A DNA stretch of 52,243 nucleotides. Source: an uncultured Candidatus Poseidoniales archaeon (GTDB lineage Archaea > Thermoplasmatota > Poseidoniia > Poseidoniales > Poseidoniaceae). The stretch covers positions 1 through 52,243 of the forward strand of contig CACEWA010000008.1 in NCBI GenBank assembly GCA_902563095.1, read 5' to 3'. The position numbers were made by a program, and so were the translations under genes. The notes under the pieces were generated by a model. The model was given only the letters and a program-made list of their open reading frames with translations. It searched no databases and was not told where the DNA came from. Positions 42,544-51,700 of this stretch are shown here, in pieces (position 1 is the stretch's first letter; every line of letters starts with the position of its first letter).

Positions 42544-43586
42544 GTGGCAAGCCTGTAAGAGCAGTTAAGTTGAACGTAATCAATGAGCCGAAGGACTCCT
42601 ACACTGGAGGAAAATCATCACTATGCCCAGGATGTGGACACGACCAAATTTCCAGTGTCATTGTAAATGCTGCATGGGATAACGGTATTGAGCCACATCG
42701 CATTGCAAAGATGAGTGGAATAGGATGTTCATCAAAGACGCCTGCATATTACCTTGGACAATCCCACGGATTCAACACAGTACATGGGAGAATGCCATCT
42801 GTAACAACTGGCGCTAATGTAGTCAACACTGGCCTAACCTACCTTGGTGTATCTGGTGACGGAGATTCGGCTTCAATTGGAATCGGACAACTAATCCACG
42901 CTATCAGAAGAAATGTCGACATGGTTTACATCGTTGAAAACAACGGTGTTTACGGCTTGACAAAAGGCCAATATTCTGCAACAGCAGATATCGGTTCTAA
43001 GAAAAAGAAAGGAGCAGTTAACGAAACTCAGCCAATTGATTTGTGCGCTATGGCTATCAACTTAGGTTGCTCTTTCGTAGCACGCTCTTTCAGTGGTTCA
43101 AAGAAGCAATTAACTGCAATCATCAAGGCTGCAATGTCTCACAAAGGATTCGCATTGATTGATGTTATCAGCCCATGTGTAACTTTCAACAATAATGATG
43201 AATCTCTGCGTTCATACGGTTATGTCAAGGATAACTCGGCAGAACTACACTCAGTGGGATACATTCCTCACTTCTCACCTCTTGAGCAAGTTGAGGTACC
43301 GGCTGGTTCTTACAGAGACATCACTCTACACGATGGCTCTACAATGAGATTGGAAACAATCTCAGAAGACCACGATATCTCTGATGCTGTGGCTGCTCTA
43401 GGCGCATTACACAAAGCTGATGCAGAGAGAAAGCACGTCATGGGATTGCTTTACTTCGATGGAGACAAACCTTCACTAGATACTGAACTAGATCTACATG
43501 ATACACCGATTGTGGAAATGGGAGAAGATATCCTAAGGCCGTCTCCTGAAAAGCTGGACAAGGTAATTTCCGCACTACGTGGTTAA
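42540..43586 (+). CDS. korB: 2-oxoacid:ferredoxin oxidoreductase, beta subunit
   Basis: The thiamine-diphosphate and [4Fe-4S] subunit of the KorAB complex, 348 residues. CPGCGHDQI and GIGCSSKTPAYYLG provide cluster cysteines and substrate contacts. SGDGDSASIGIGQLIHAIRRN is the ThDP-binding GDG motif (excerpt GDGDSASIGIGQ), followed by ENNGVYGLTKGQYSAT. A further Cys in ISPCVTFNNND completes the set. It overlaps korA by four bases. It feeds reduced ferredoxin and acyl-CoA into central metabolism along with the aconitase found 3 kb away. Confidence 0.95.
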   Translation: MSGKPVRAVKLNVINEPKDSYTGGKSSLCPGCGHDQISSVIVNAAWDNGIEPHRIAKMSGIGCSSKTPAYYLGQSHGFNTVHGRMPSVTTGANVVNTGLTYLGVSGDGDSASIGIGQLIHAIRRNVDMVYIVENNGVYGLTKGQYSATADIGSKKKKGAVNETQPIDLCAMAINLGCSFVARSFSGSKKQLTAIIKAAMSHKGFALIDVISPCVTFNNNDESLRSYGYVKDNSAELHSVGYIPHFSPLEQVEVPAGSYRDITLHDGSTMRLETISEDHDISDAVAALGALHKADAERKHVMGLLYFDGDKPSLDTELDLHDTPIVEMGEDILRPSPEKLDKVISALRG

Positions 43587-43636
43587 AATTTCAAACCGCT
43601 TATTTCAAGAATGAGAGGCTTTTCGCCTTGATTGCT

Positions 43637-43709
43637 AGTCTCTTAGTGTAGCGGTCCATCATTGTGGGTTCTGGTCCCGCAGACCTCGGTTCAAATCCGG
43701 GAGAGACTA
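43637..43709 (+). tRNA. tRNA-Gln (anticodon CUG)
   Basis: A 73-base cloverleaf can be folded by eye: acceptor arms AGTCTCT and AGAGACT pair perfectly, the anticodon arm is GTGGG-TTCTGGT-CCCGC with anticodon CTG at 43671-43673, and the T arm is CTCGG-TTCAAAT-CCGGG. The discriminator base is A and the CCA end is not encoded. No intron is seen. It follows korB by 50 bases. A GGGTTTTTGG stretch shortly downstream may terminate it. Confidence 0.92.
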
Positions 43710-43738
43710 CCTCCAACTATGCTCTAGGGTTTTTGGAT

Positions 43739-44023
43739 TTACAAAGTAAAGGATGGGGATCTACTTTCTACTCTTGCTGCAGAGATTGGGCAACTCTTGC
43801 AATGCTTCTTCTTTTTCTTCTTGAATTTACCACAGCATTTTGATTTCATCTTTTTTGACGAGCAATCTTTGTTGCATCCTGAACAAGCAGCCCTACGTGC
43901 GAGTTCTGTAATCGAGACACTGGAGGCGATAATGTTTGGTTTTTCTATACCACAAAATGGGCAAACAATCCAAGTATCTTGCAGGACATTCCCACATTCC
44001 GAACAATTGTCAATGCCGTGCAT
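43739..44023 (-). CDS. Zinc-ribbon protein with Cys/Lys-rich tail
   Basis: A 94-residue protein. The N-terminal zinc ribbon has CSECGNVLQDTWIVCPFC (two CxxC pairs). After a helical SITELARRAAC linker the second half is packed with cysteines (CSGCNKDC, KCCG, CKSC) around a KKKKKK run, giving a metallothionein-like or nucleic-acid-binding basic module. It is transcribed divergently from the thrombospondin-repeat gene, and two palindromic boxes lie in the 72-base gap, one over its expected promoter. It is therefore a candidate metal-responsive metal-binding protein. Function is inference; the gene itself is supported by the clear Cys patterns. Confidence 0.75.
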   Translation of the reverse strand: MHGIDNCSECGNVLQDTWIVCPFCGIEKPNIIASSVSITELARRAACSGCNKDCSSKKMKSKCCGKFKKKKKKHCKSCPISAARVESRSPSFTL

Positions 44024-44034
44024 ACACCCCTGTA

Positions 44035-44052
44035 GTTTAGGGAGCCCTAAAA
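44035..44052. promoter_or_regulatory. Box E: TTTAGG-N4-CCTAAA palindrome
   Basis: Six-base perfect arms around the spacer GAGC, nearly identical to box B (same spacer). It sits 12 bases from the zinc-ribbon ATG, over the region where its promoter should be, and 20 bases (centre to centre) from box F. Confidence 0.75.
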
Positions 44053-44054
44053 AG

Positions 44055-44072
44055 ATTTAGGGCACCCTTAAA
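44055..44072. promoter_or_regulatory. Box F: ATTTAGG-N4-CCTTAAA palindrome
   Basis: Full left half-site and a right half-site with two changes around spacer GCAC. It overlaps the TTAAATT that, at about 25 bases before the GTG at 44096, looks like the TATA element of a leaderless thrombospondin-repeat message. Two adjacent boxes about two helical turns apart suggest cooperative binding and joint control of the divergent pair. Confidence 0.65.
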
Positions 44073-44095
44073 TTGTAAAACTCGTACCGACCTTT

Positions 44096-45688
44096 GTGCA
44101 GAACAGACTTTTCGCCGTTTGGCTTCTAATTTTTATGTTATCATTGGCTCCAATTACAGTTGTCGAAACTGATCTGCTAGTAGATGGAGATTATGTCTTT
44201 GAGACGTCAGGTCGAGATGGTGATGATGATGACGATGACGATGATGACGAAGAAGATGACGACGACGATGATGAGAATGAAGATTTCTGTGAGCAATATG
44301 ATGGAGATCAAAACAGTTGTTCACAATACCCCCAGTGTGAATGGGATGCAGAAGATGACCCCGGTGACGATGATTATCCCGGAGAATGTGACGAAAACGA
44401 AGACTATGAAGGCGGAGGCAACAACAATGGAAATGGCAATTCAGGAGGAGGCTCATCAGGTTCAGATTACGACAACGATGGAGAAGATGATTCCCTTGAT
44501 AGTGATGATGACAACGATGGCTATGATGACCAAGAAGATGCTTTTCCTTACAATGAAAACGAACACGAAGATACCGATGGCGACGGTATAGGAGATAATG
44601 CTGACAATGATGATGATGGAGACAATGTCTCTGATTCAGAAGATGCTTTTCCCAAAGATAGTTCAGAGCAATATAACAGCGATAATGATGGTATTGGAAA
44701 CAATGCTGATCCTGATGATGATAACGACGGTGTTCCAGATGAAGATGATGCATTTCCTCTAGATGCTTCAGAGTACCTAGACACTGATGGGGATGGATTG
44801 GGAAACAATGCAGACGTCGATGATGATAATGATGGATACACAGACTCAGAAGACGCATTTCCATTAGACCCTAGTGAGAATGCAGATCACGATGGCGACG
44901 GCATAGGAGACAATGCTGACAATGATGATGATAATGATGGAATTCCTGATGATGAAGATTCTCAAACTGATGATGTAGAGATAATTTATGATAATGATGG
45001 AGATGGTATTTCTGATGAAAATGACCCTGATGACGATAATGATGGGGTTAATGACACATTAGATGCATTTCCTTTTGACCCCCAAGAACAGTACAACTTC
45101 GATGGTGACTCCAAAGGTGATAATTCTGATATCGATGATGATAATGATGGTGTTGTCGACCTTCTTGATTTATTCCAGTTCAATGCTTCAGAATGGCTAG
45201 ATAATGATGGAGATGGAATTGGAAACAACGCTGATACAGATGATGATAACGATGGTATACCTGATACTGAAGATGCGTTTCCTTACAATTCAACATACAC
45301 TTCAGACCTAGATAATGATGGACTTCCTGACACTATTGACTTGGACATCGATGGAGACGGATACAAAAATTCTGAAGATGATTTCCCAGAAGATTCCTCA
45401 GAATGGAAAGATACTGACGGAGACGGCGTTGGCAACAATCGAGATGGCGATGATGATGGAGATGGCGTAATAGATATTTTAGACACAAGGCCTCTTGACT
45501 CAGGAGTAACAATTATCCAACCAGGAAACCAGAATAGTGATTCAATACAATCTGAAGAAAGTGGAGTCATTACTATCAGCATACAAGATATTCTAATCTT
45601 GCTGGCGATTTCGTCTGCTGTAACAATCACATTCCTCTGGAGAGCAAAGAAAAAAGAATCCAACAAAGCTATGGAAAAGGAGGCTTAG
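44096..45688 (+). CDS. Thrombospondin type-3 repeat acidic surface protein
   Basis: A 530-residue exported protein: signal peptide at residues about 1-24, a poly-Asp/Glu stretch (residues about 42-65), a Gly/Asn/Ser linker, then about 11 thrombospondin type-3-like Ca-binding repeats of the form DxDGDGIGDNADxDDDNDG and DAFPxDxSE, and a C-terminal membrane helix (about 492-512) with a basic tail. Net charge is extremely negative. Such repeats bind many calcium ions and stiffen surface stalks. The GTG start at 44096 is the only sensible one. The promoter carries boxes E and F, so expression may follow metal status. The stop is two bases before the next gene. Confidence 0.85.
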   Translation: MQNRLFAVWLLIFMLSLAPITVVETDLLVDGDYVFETSGRDGDDDDDDDDDEEDDDDDDENEDFCEQYDGDQNSCSQYPQCEWDAEDDPGDDDYPGECDENEDYEGGGNNNGNGNSGGGSSGSDYDNDGEDDSLDSDDDNDGYDDQEDAFPYNENEHEDTDGDGIGDNADNDDDGDNVSDSEDAFPKDSSEQYNSDNDGIGNNADPDDDNDGVPDEDDAFPLDASEYLDTDGDGLGNNADVDDDNDGYTDSEDAFPLDPSENADHDGDGIGDNADNDDDNDGIPDDEDSQTDDVEIIYDNDGDGISDENDPDDDNDGVNDTLDAFPFDPQEQYNFDGDSKGDNSDIDDDNDGVVDLLDLFQFNASEWLDNDGDGIGNNADTDDDNDGIPDTEDAFPYNSTYTSDLDNDGLPDTIDLDIDGDGYKNSEDDFPEDSSEWKDTDGDGVGNNRDGDDDGDGVIDILDTRPLDSGVTIIQPGNQNSDSIQSEESGVITISIQDILILLAISSAVTITFLWRAKKKESNKAMEKEA

Positions 45689-45690
45689 AC

Positions 45691-46221
45691 ATGGGAGATA
45701 AAATTGAACGTATTTTGAAAACTGATTTGAAGAGTATACTAAATCCAAATATTTGGTTACTTATTGTTGCGATTCCCCATACATTATTTGGCGCACTGGT
45801 TCCAATGTACCAAACATCCTACGGTTCAACCGAATTTAGTGCGGCATCGTATGGCTTAGTAACAGCAATTATGCTGTTGAGCATTTACCTGTTCAGTGAA
45901 GGGAAATCTCTTGCGAGAATGACTGCTTTCTTAGGCACTAGTGTTTTCTTATGGATTATATTCGTACAAATGCTTGCTGAAGGAGGCGGTTTCAATATCG
46001 AAGCTGAACTGGCACCTCCTTTCATCTACAGTATTTCTCTAAATGTAGAGTTAGCCCCGCCACTGTTATTGTGGGGAATGTTGGCTATCAGCGGATTTTT
46101 GCACTGGAATGTAGAAAAGGAAGAAGCCGAATCGGATGAAGATATTGATTCACAAACCGATGATAGAGAAGATACTCTGGATGAAATCTTGCAATTGAAT
46201 GAGGATTCAAATGATTCATGA
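45691..46221 (+). CDS. Four-helix membrane protein of unknown function
   Basis: A 176-residue integral membrane protein with about four hydrophobic helices (IWLLIVAIPHTLFGALVPM, YGLVTAIMLLSIYLFSE, MTAFLGTSVFLWIIFVQML, LLLWGMLAISGFLHW) and an acidic C-terminal tail of about 40 residues (EKEEAESDEDIDSQTDDREDT). No family recognised. It begins two bases after the thrombospondin-repeat gene and is followed after 16 bases by the next gene, so it belongs to the operon from 44096. Confidence 0.75.
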   Translation: MGDKIERILKTDLKSILNPNIWLLIVAIPHTLFGALVPMYQTSYGSTEFSAASYGLVTAIMLLSIYLFSEGKSLARMTAFLGTSVFLWIIFVQMLAEGGGFNIEAELAPPFIYSISLNVELAPPLLLWGMLAISGFLHWNVEKEEAESDEDIDSQTDDREDTLDEILQLNEDSNDS

Positions 46222-46237
46222 CATTTTAGGTGATTAG

Positions 46238-46939
46238 ATGTCTAAAGCGCTATCTTACCATGATGATTTGATCGAACAAGGCTATTCTGAAGAAGAAGCA
46301 ATCGAGCACACACAGAGATATTTTCCGGATTTCTCACTTGACGGAAGAAAGCCCGATCCTGCCCCCCCACCAGGATTCGAATTTATCCCCTCGAAAGAAA
46401 AAGATTTTGAAAAGCAGCCAGATTCTTCATTCAATATTGACAAAATATTATTCAGAACAGGCGTGATGTTTGACAATGCGAAATTAACTATCAAAGAAAA
46501 CAAAAAGGTTGTTTATTCTATTGCCGGAATAGTTGCTGCTTTACTCGTAGTCTACCTTGTTTTGCAAATCCCTGCATCGACTCACCCAATAGAAGGATCT
46601 TGGACTAAATCCGATGGACAGGTGTTTACTTTCAACATGGATGGATCATTTGAAGATGGTACAAACAATGATGCTAATTGGAAAATCGAAGGCGACCGTT
46701 TGACAATAACATCAACCATAGTAAACGGAGATGATTCGATAGAAATCATTCAAACTATAAAACAAGAATTCTCAGATGATGAAAATGCAATGTGGCTAAA
46801 ATGGATTGGTTTAGAAATAGACGGAGATGATGCCACTTCTGAAGTAGAGAATACTTGCATATTAGTTATCAAAGATACAAACTCATACTCCGAGGACGCA
46901 GGTAAATACATATCAAAAAAGCCTAGTTGGTGCGAATGA
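46238..46939 (+). CDS. Single-pass membrane protein with LIxQGY motif and lipocalin-like domain
   Basis: A 233-residue protein. The N-terminus (residues 9-30) has DLIEQGYSEEEAIEHTQRY, a short helical motif shared with the cytoplasmic tail of the giant surface protein. A Pro-rich linker and one membrane helix (about residues 90-110) follow. The outer C-terminal domain (about 115-233) resembles small beta-barrel DUF5640/lipocalin-like domains: IEGSWTKSDGQVFTFNMDGSFEDG and NWKIEGDRLTIT. Two Cys near the end may pair. No signal peptide; the N-terminus is cytoplasmic. Same operon as its neighbours. Function unknown. Confidence 0.75.
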   Translation: MSKALSYHDDLIEQGYSEEEAIEHTQRYFPDFSLDGRKPDPAPPPGFEFIPSKEKDFEKQPDSSFNIDKILFRTGVMFDNAKLTIKENKKVVYSIAGIVAALLVVYLVLQIPASTHPIEGSWTKSDGQVFTFNMDGSFEDGTNNDANWKIEGDRLTITSTIVNGDDSIEIIQTIKQEFSDDENAMWLKWIGLEIDGDDATSEVENTCILVIKDTNSYSEDAGKYISKKPSWCE

Positions 46940-46950
46940 CGGTGGTTTGA

Positions 46951-47874
46951 ATGCCAGATGAAGAGTCAAGCGCATCCGGTGAAGATAGTCCAAAAATTGA
47001 ACAAGCGCTTGATAGAATGAAAGTTGGCGCTGTCAAATCTGCTAAGGCTATCGCTGAGGCATCGAAAAAGGCTGGGGAATCCGCTTCGAAATTATCGTCA
47101 GAGATTGGTGCCAAAATTTCTGAAAAAAAGGACAAGATTGTTGAAAACCGTAAAAAAAAGAAATCTGAATTTATTGAATCGCTGAAAGAGGATGAAAAAT
47201 ACAAACAAATTATCGTCGATGAAGAAAAACTTCCTCAGATGGTATCTCTTCCAGTTTTTGAGCACCAAGAACTGCTTGAAAATATACAAAGATTGGAAAC
47301 GGAAGTCAAGGAATTAGAATTGGCCCTCGAAAAAGCATCACAAAATCAATCTGAGACGTCAACTGAAATTATTGTTAGTGAAGATTTTGAAACCCAAAAC
47401 GAAGATGTTGAAGGTTCCAAAAATACACAGAACGAAAAGGGTCTTAGCGGGGAGGTTGGCAGTTCTCTAAACCAAATCCTCATCACATTGGGAGTTTCTG
47501 TTTTGTGGGCAATTATCCTTATCGTAATTAATTTCCAACTTGAAGAAAAGGGATTCGAACTGAGCGGTCTTGACACAAAAGCAGTAGTTTGGCCTATTGG
47601 AACTGCAATTTGGACCATGTTCCTACTCAGTAGTCAGAGGAAAGCTGGAACATTGCTTTCTATGGAATTAGGCAATAGAGTCAAGACCTCTATTGGAATT
47701 GGACTAGCTACAACGCTTTCCTTGATGCTAACAGATGGAGACATGCAAGGAATAACAAATGTCTGGGGTTGGACGATGACAGCCGCTCTTTGTGCATTTT
47801 TGTTGAGTGGTTTTATTCGAGGAGTGGTATCTTCTTTGCGAAATATATCAAGGATACTGTCTTTCTCCAAATAA
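46951..47874 (+). CDS. Coiled-coil membrane protein
   Basis: A 307-residue protein. Residues 1-80 are Ala/Lys/Ser-rich helix (KVGAVKSAKAIAEASKKAGE), another coiled-coil stretch lies near 108-135 (LLENIQRLETEVKELELALEKA, excerpt IQRLETEVKELELALE), and four hydrophobic helices occupy about 172-290 (LITLGVSVLWAIILIVI and others). It starts 11 bases after the previous stop, so it is the fourth gene of the operon from 44096. A T-rich stretch (near 47925-47950) follows its end and could terminate the operon. Unknown function; the layout suggests a membrane scaffold. Confidence 0.72.
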   Translation: MPDEESSASGEDSPKIEQALDRMKVGAVKSAKAIAEASKKAGESASKLSSEIGAKISEKKDKIVENRKKKKSEFIESLKEDEKYKQIIVDEEKLPQMVSLPVFEHQELLENIQRLETEVKELELALEKASQNQSETSTEIIVSEDFETQNEDVEGSKNTQNEKGLSGEVGSSLNQILITLGVSVLWAIILIVINFQLEEKGFELSGLDTKAVVWPIGTAIWTMFLLSSQRKAGTLLSMELGNRVKTSIGIGLATTLSLMLTDGDMQGITNVWGWTMTAALCAFLLSGFIRGVVSSLRNISRILSFSK

Positions 47875-47983
47875 ATGCTAAAAACGCTGAATCTATTGAT
47901 GGGCAATTAACTATTTCATGAATTTTGTATAAATCCGGGATTTCTTTTATTAGTCATACTACGATGGCAATTCAGTGAACGAT

Positions 47984-48691
47984 ATGAGAAAGATTGCCAC
48001 AATTCTTTGCCTGACCATCTTGAGTAGCTCTCTTGCTGGATGCCTATGGAACCTATTAGACGATGATGCTAGAATTTCATTTTCTGGTTGTGCTTCTTCC
48101 TGGCATGTAGAATTTTTCGACATGAGTAACGATAATTTCGGCTCTTGGGACGGTAAAGTTGAATTTACAGCTTCGAATGGAAATTCTGAATTTTTAGAGT
48201 TTTTTTCTAGCGACAAAAAGTATGTTACATTAGATGAATCTCTTGATTGGACAATGGAATATACCTTCTATGAAGGCGATATTGGATTCATTGTGGGAGA
48301 CTCCGTATATGGGGGCGACAACAGAAATGGAGATTCAGGCACCATTGAATTGGATCTAGTAAGAAAATATGCAGGTAGCTCAGATAATGATATGCCAATT
48401 TCATTTTCTTGTAACGATTCTAACTGGGATATCAAGTTCGTAGACCAGAGCAACGAATACTTCAGTTCATGGGGAGGCGAAGTTGTATTCTTTGTAGAAG
48501 GTAGCGAGGACGAACGCTATTCATTCGAGGATTTCTCTAGTGATATGAAATACGTTACCCTAGAAGATTCCAAGGTTTGGACAATGAGATACACTTTCTA
48601 TGAGGGAGATATTGGATTCATCTACGATGGTAAATCATACGGTATGAACAACGAATATGGAGACTCTGGAGTGATCAGAATCGCTCATTAA
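47984..48691 (+). CDS. Lipoprotein with tandem duplicated domain
   Basis: A 235-residue lipoprotein; MRKIATILCLTILSSSLAGC gives a signal and lipobox with Cys at residue 20 from ATG 47984 (a GTG at 47975 is also in frame). The mature part is two copies of one beta-rich domain of about 90 residues: copy one has FGSWDGKVEF, KYVTLDESLDWTMEYTFYEG and DIGFIVGDSVYG; copy two has FSSWGGEVVF, KYVTLEDSKVWTMRYTFYEG and DIGFIYDGKSYG. Each opens with SFSC or SFSGC. No known family recognised. It stands alone, 100 bases after the previous operon, with an AT-rich promoter-like region ahead. Confidence 0.78.
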   Translation: MRKIATILCLTILSSSLAGCLWNLLDDDARISFSGCASSWHVEFFDMSNDNFGSWDGKVEFTASNGNSEFLEFFSSDKKYVTLDESLDWTMEYTFYEGDIGFIVGDSVYGGDNRNGDSGTIELDLVRKYAGSSDNDMPISFSCNDSNWDIKFVDQSNEYFSSWGGEVVFFVEGSEDERYSFEDFSSDMKYVTLEDSKVWTMRYTFYEGDIGFIYDGKSYGMNNEYGDSGVIRIAH

Positions 48692-48706
48692 TCCAACCTC
48701 CTGAAT

Positions 48707-51700
48707 CTATTCGAAGGTGTCTCTACGTGTTCTAATCAGTGCTAAGAATACTAGAATCACTACTACTAAGGCGACTATCTGCACACTTGTTGAAGATACC
48801 AATGAAGCTTCATCATCTGTTGTGACTTTTCCGTCTCCAGAAGATTCTGAGCATTTTTCACCATCTCCTTCAACCGTGAAAGTCGCTGTTTGAGTTGCAA
48901 CATTCCCTGATGGGTCAGTTGCTGAGATTTGTGCGATGTGTTCTCCTACACATAATGCATAACTTACAACATGATTCTTACCAAGTTCAGTATTTTCAGT
49001 AGATGAATCTAGTTGGATTTGTCCAAATGTATCCTCGTCTGTAAACCATGATACTGCTGTTAGACCGGTATCATCCGTAGTAGTTCTAACATTGAGAATT
49101 TGAGGAGGAGTTGTATCTGCATCAGAAAGTGTTGAGATTGATATCTCTTGAATTAGGCCCTCTGGAGATGCAGTCATTACACACGTGTAATTTGTTGCTG
49201 CTGCCAATCCTGAAACTTCCAACTGGTGAGAAATTTTCAACTCATCATCAGAACTGACGATTGGCTCATCCATCGCCGATGAACACGAAATTTGTGAATC
49301 TGATTGTTTAGTTGTCGACCAGGTAATGATGGCAGAACTGTCTGTTACAGTTAGCACGCTTGCTCCATATATCTGCTGAGAAATCTCAGGCATCTCAAAG
49401 CCCGTCAACTGCGCAAATTCTCCTCCAGCAACATCATATCCAGCCAAGATTGTCTCTTGTGCATCATCTGTTCTTACGATATCCAAGACGTTTGGATCAT
49501 ACTCAATTCCGTCCTCTGTTGAAGCATCACTTCCACCACCAAGTGTCCATGTTTTCGCAGTTTCGTCAACATCTCGCCATTTACCAGTACCAAAGCCATC
49601 TTGTGAGCCTGAGACTATGACATAACGGTAAGAGGCTACATCTGTTCCTATGACGTCCTTTGATACAGTGAAAACAATCGTGTTGGTATCTTTGTCTCCT
49701 TCAACATCTACTCCTCTTGAAGATGTTGCTCCTGTCTCAGATTGTACTGAATAAACCGCTCCTGGCTCTCCAGTACCACTAATCACAACCTCCCAAGCCC
49801 AATCAGGATGAATCTCTGCATTTGCACCAGGAAGCATGTCGGTTCGACCTGTTTCAGTATCTCCCTTGTCGACATAAATTTGGATAATCTGGTGAGAAAA
49901 GCCGTTGGATAGAGACCAATAATTGGTAATCTCGCCCATCTCGAAACTGAATCTTGCATTCCAGTCAGATTGTTCAATTTTCACCCCTTGGATGTCGAAC
50001 AAATCCATCCCGCCAGCGAAATCACTTGCTGTCGGTAGAGTGATTGTGCCATCGCCATGCCCGTCGCCTGATGCATCATTCATTTCGAGCAAAGTAACCC
50101 ATTCTTCTAACTCAGGTAAAACCATCTCTGATGGAGCAGGTGGAGCGACTTCAAGATCTGATTCAGAAGTCAAATCCGCTACTACAACCTTGATTCGAGT
50201 CGAATACCTTGGTGCCAATCCTAATTGTGACCAAGGGATTTGGAATTCATACACTTCATCATGAGCACATCCGCCTAGATTTGAGGAAACAGGACTTGCC
50301 CAAACCTCTGAAGAACCAATCACACCTTTTGCAGACAAACCAATCCATTTGGAACGCCCATCATCTCGAATTTCATCAAAGTCAAAGCGAATCAGATTCT
50401 TTGCTGGGAAACCTAAGATTTCGCCTCCAATATCCGTACGGAAGTTTGTTTCTGCTTCATTGAAATTAACCGCATTAGGCTGCATGAAATAGATTTCAAC
50501 TGCCTTGTCTGCGACTGAACCATCGTCATTTACATCGACTCTAACATAGACATTATTGGAATCATATCCAATATGGAATGATTCGATATCCATGCCGCTC
50601 CCCGTGACAGTATTGGCATCATAGCGGGCTGCTCCATCCCATTCTCCAGGAAGAGCAATCCCGTCAATCATAGGTTCAATTGTTCCACCGTATGGAACAT
50701 CCGGAATGCTCGGGTTAGTCCACAAATCTTGCAGATATGGCGGCAATTCTAGTTCGATTGCACGGTAAATATTGGATAGGTGAACCTTGAAAAGAACATC
50801 CCAATTTTCGTCGTATCCACTGTCTTGGTCCAATCCATACCACCAGAACCAATCGCTTCCTTCAGCAATGTACAGGCTTTCCCAAGCAGCATCTAGGCCT
50901 GAGTGGTTAGGGTTTTCTTCTTCGAATGCTACTAGAGCTTTGCGAGCCTCTACTAGACGTTGCCATCCAAGGCTTTCCTCTGCTTCTCCCGCCCATGTTG
51001 AAAGTGTTCCATCTACCCAAGAGCCGGTTCCAATTGTATCGATTCTTGGAAGGTCTCTGTCGGTTTCTAAGAATTCACCAGGCGTAGTAGTTACAATTGT
51101 AGGGTGTGTCTCAAGACGTGAGAACCACTCATCGACAAACGGTCGACCATTGTCGTTGTGTTGGAATTCTGACATGAACATCCAGTTCTCTCCGTCCATA
51201 GATACTGTTAGCAAATGCTCTGAAGGATCTTCACCAGCATCGATCAATTGTTGGCGAACATCGTCAACATAGGACACGAAATCTGTTACAGCATCCTCAG
51301 GAGTCATTGAACCATAGTTCCAAGCAACACGGTCGGAGATTACTCGGTCACGGAAAACTACCGCCACCTCGCCACCATCTTCACCGGTAGCAATCCAAGG
51401 CATTGCTAGGTTTGCAGCATTGGTAATATCCACATTATTGCCATTCATATCTGTAGATTTCATTAGAATTTCTTCATCTGTAACCATCCACTCTATTCCT
51501 ACATCAGTTACTGGTTGAACCATAGCCGGACTCACCGCTTCCTCAGAAGGCCACATTCCAATTGGACGGAATCCCATTTCATCTTCGAACAAATCCATAC
51601 CTGTAGTTAGATGGTTCTGGACATCATCTGGCCAAGGTTGCTTTGTAACTCTAATTCCGTCCTCCATTTGCCATCCCGGCATCATCAGCAGAGGCAGAAT

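Noticed and set aside
44154-44864. 236-residue His/Leu-rich frame on the minus strand
   Set aside because: It is the antisense shadow of the GAT/GAC-rich thrombospondin repeats; composition is explained by the repeats alone.
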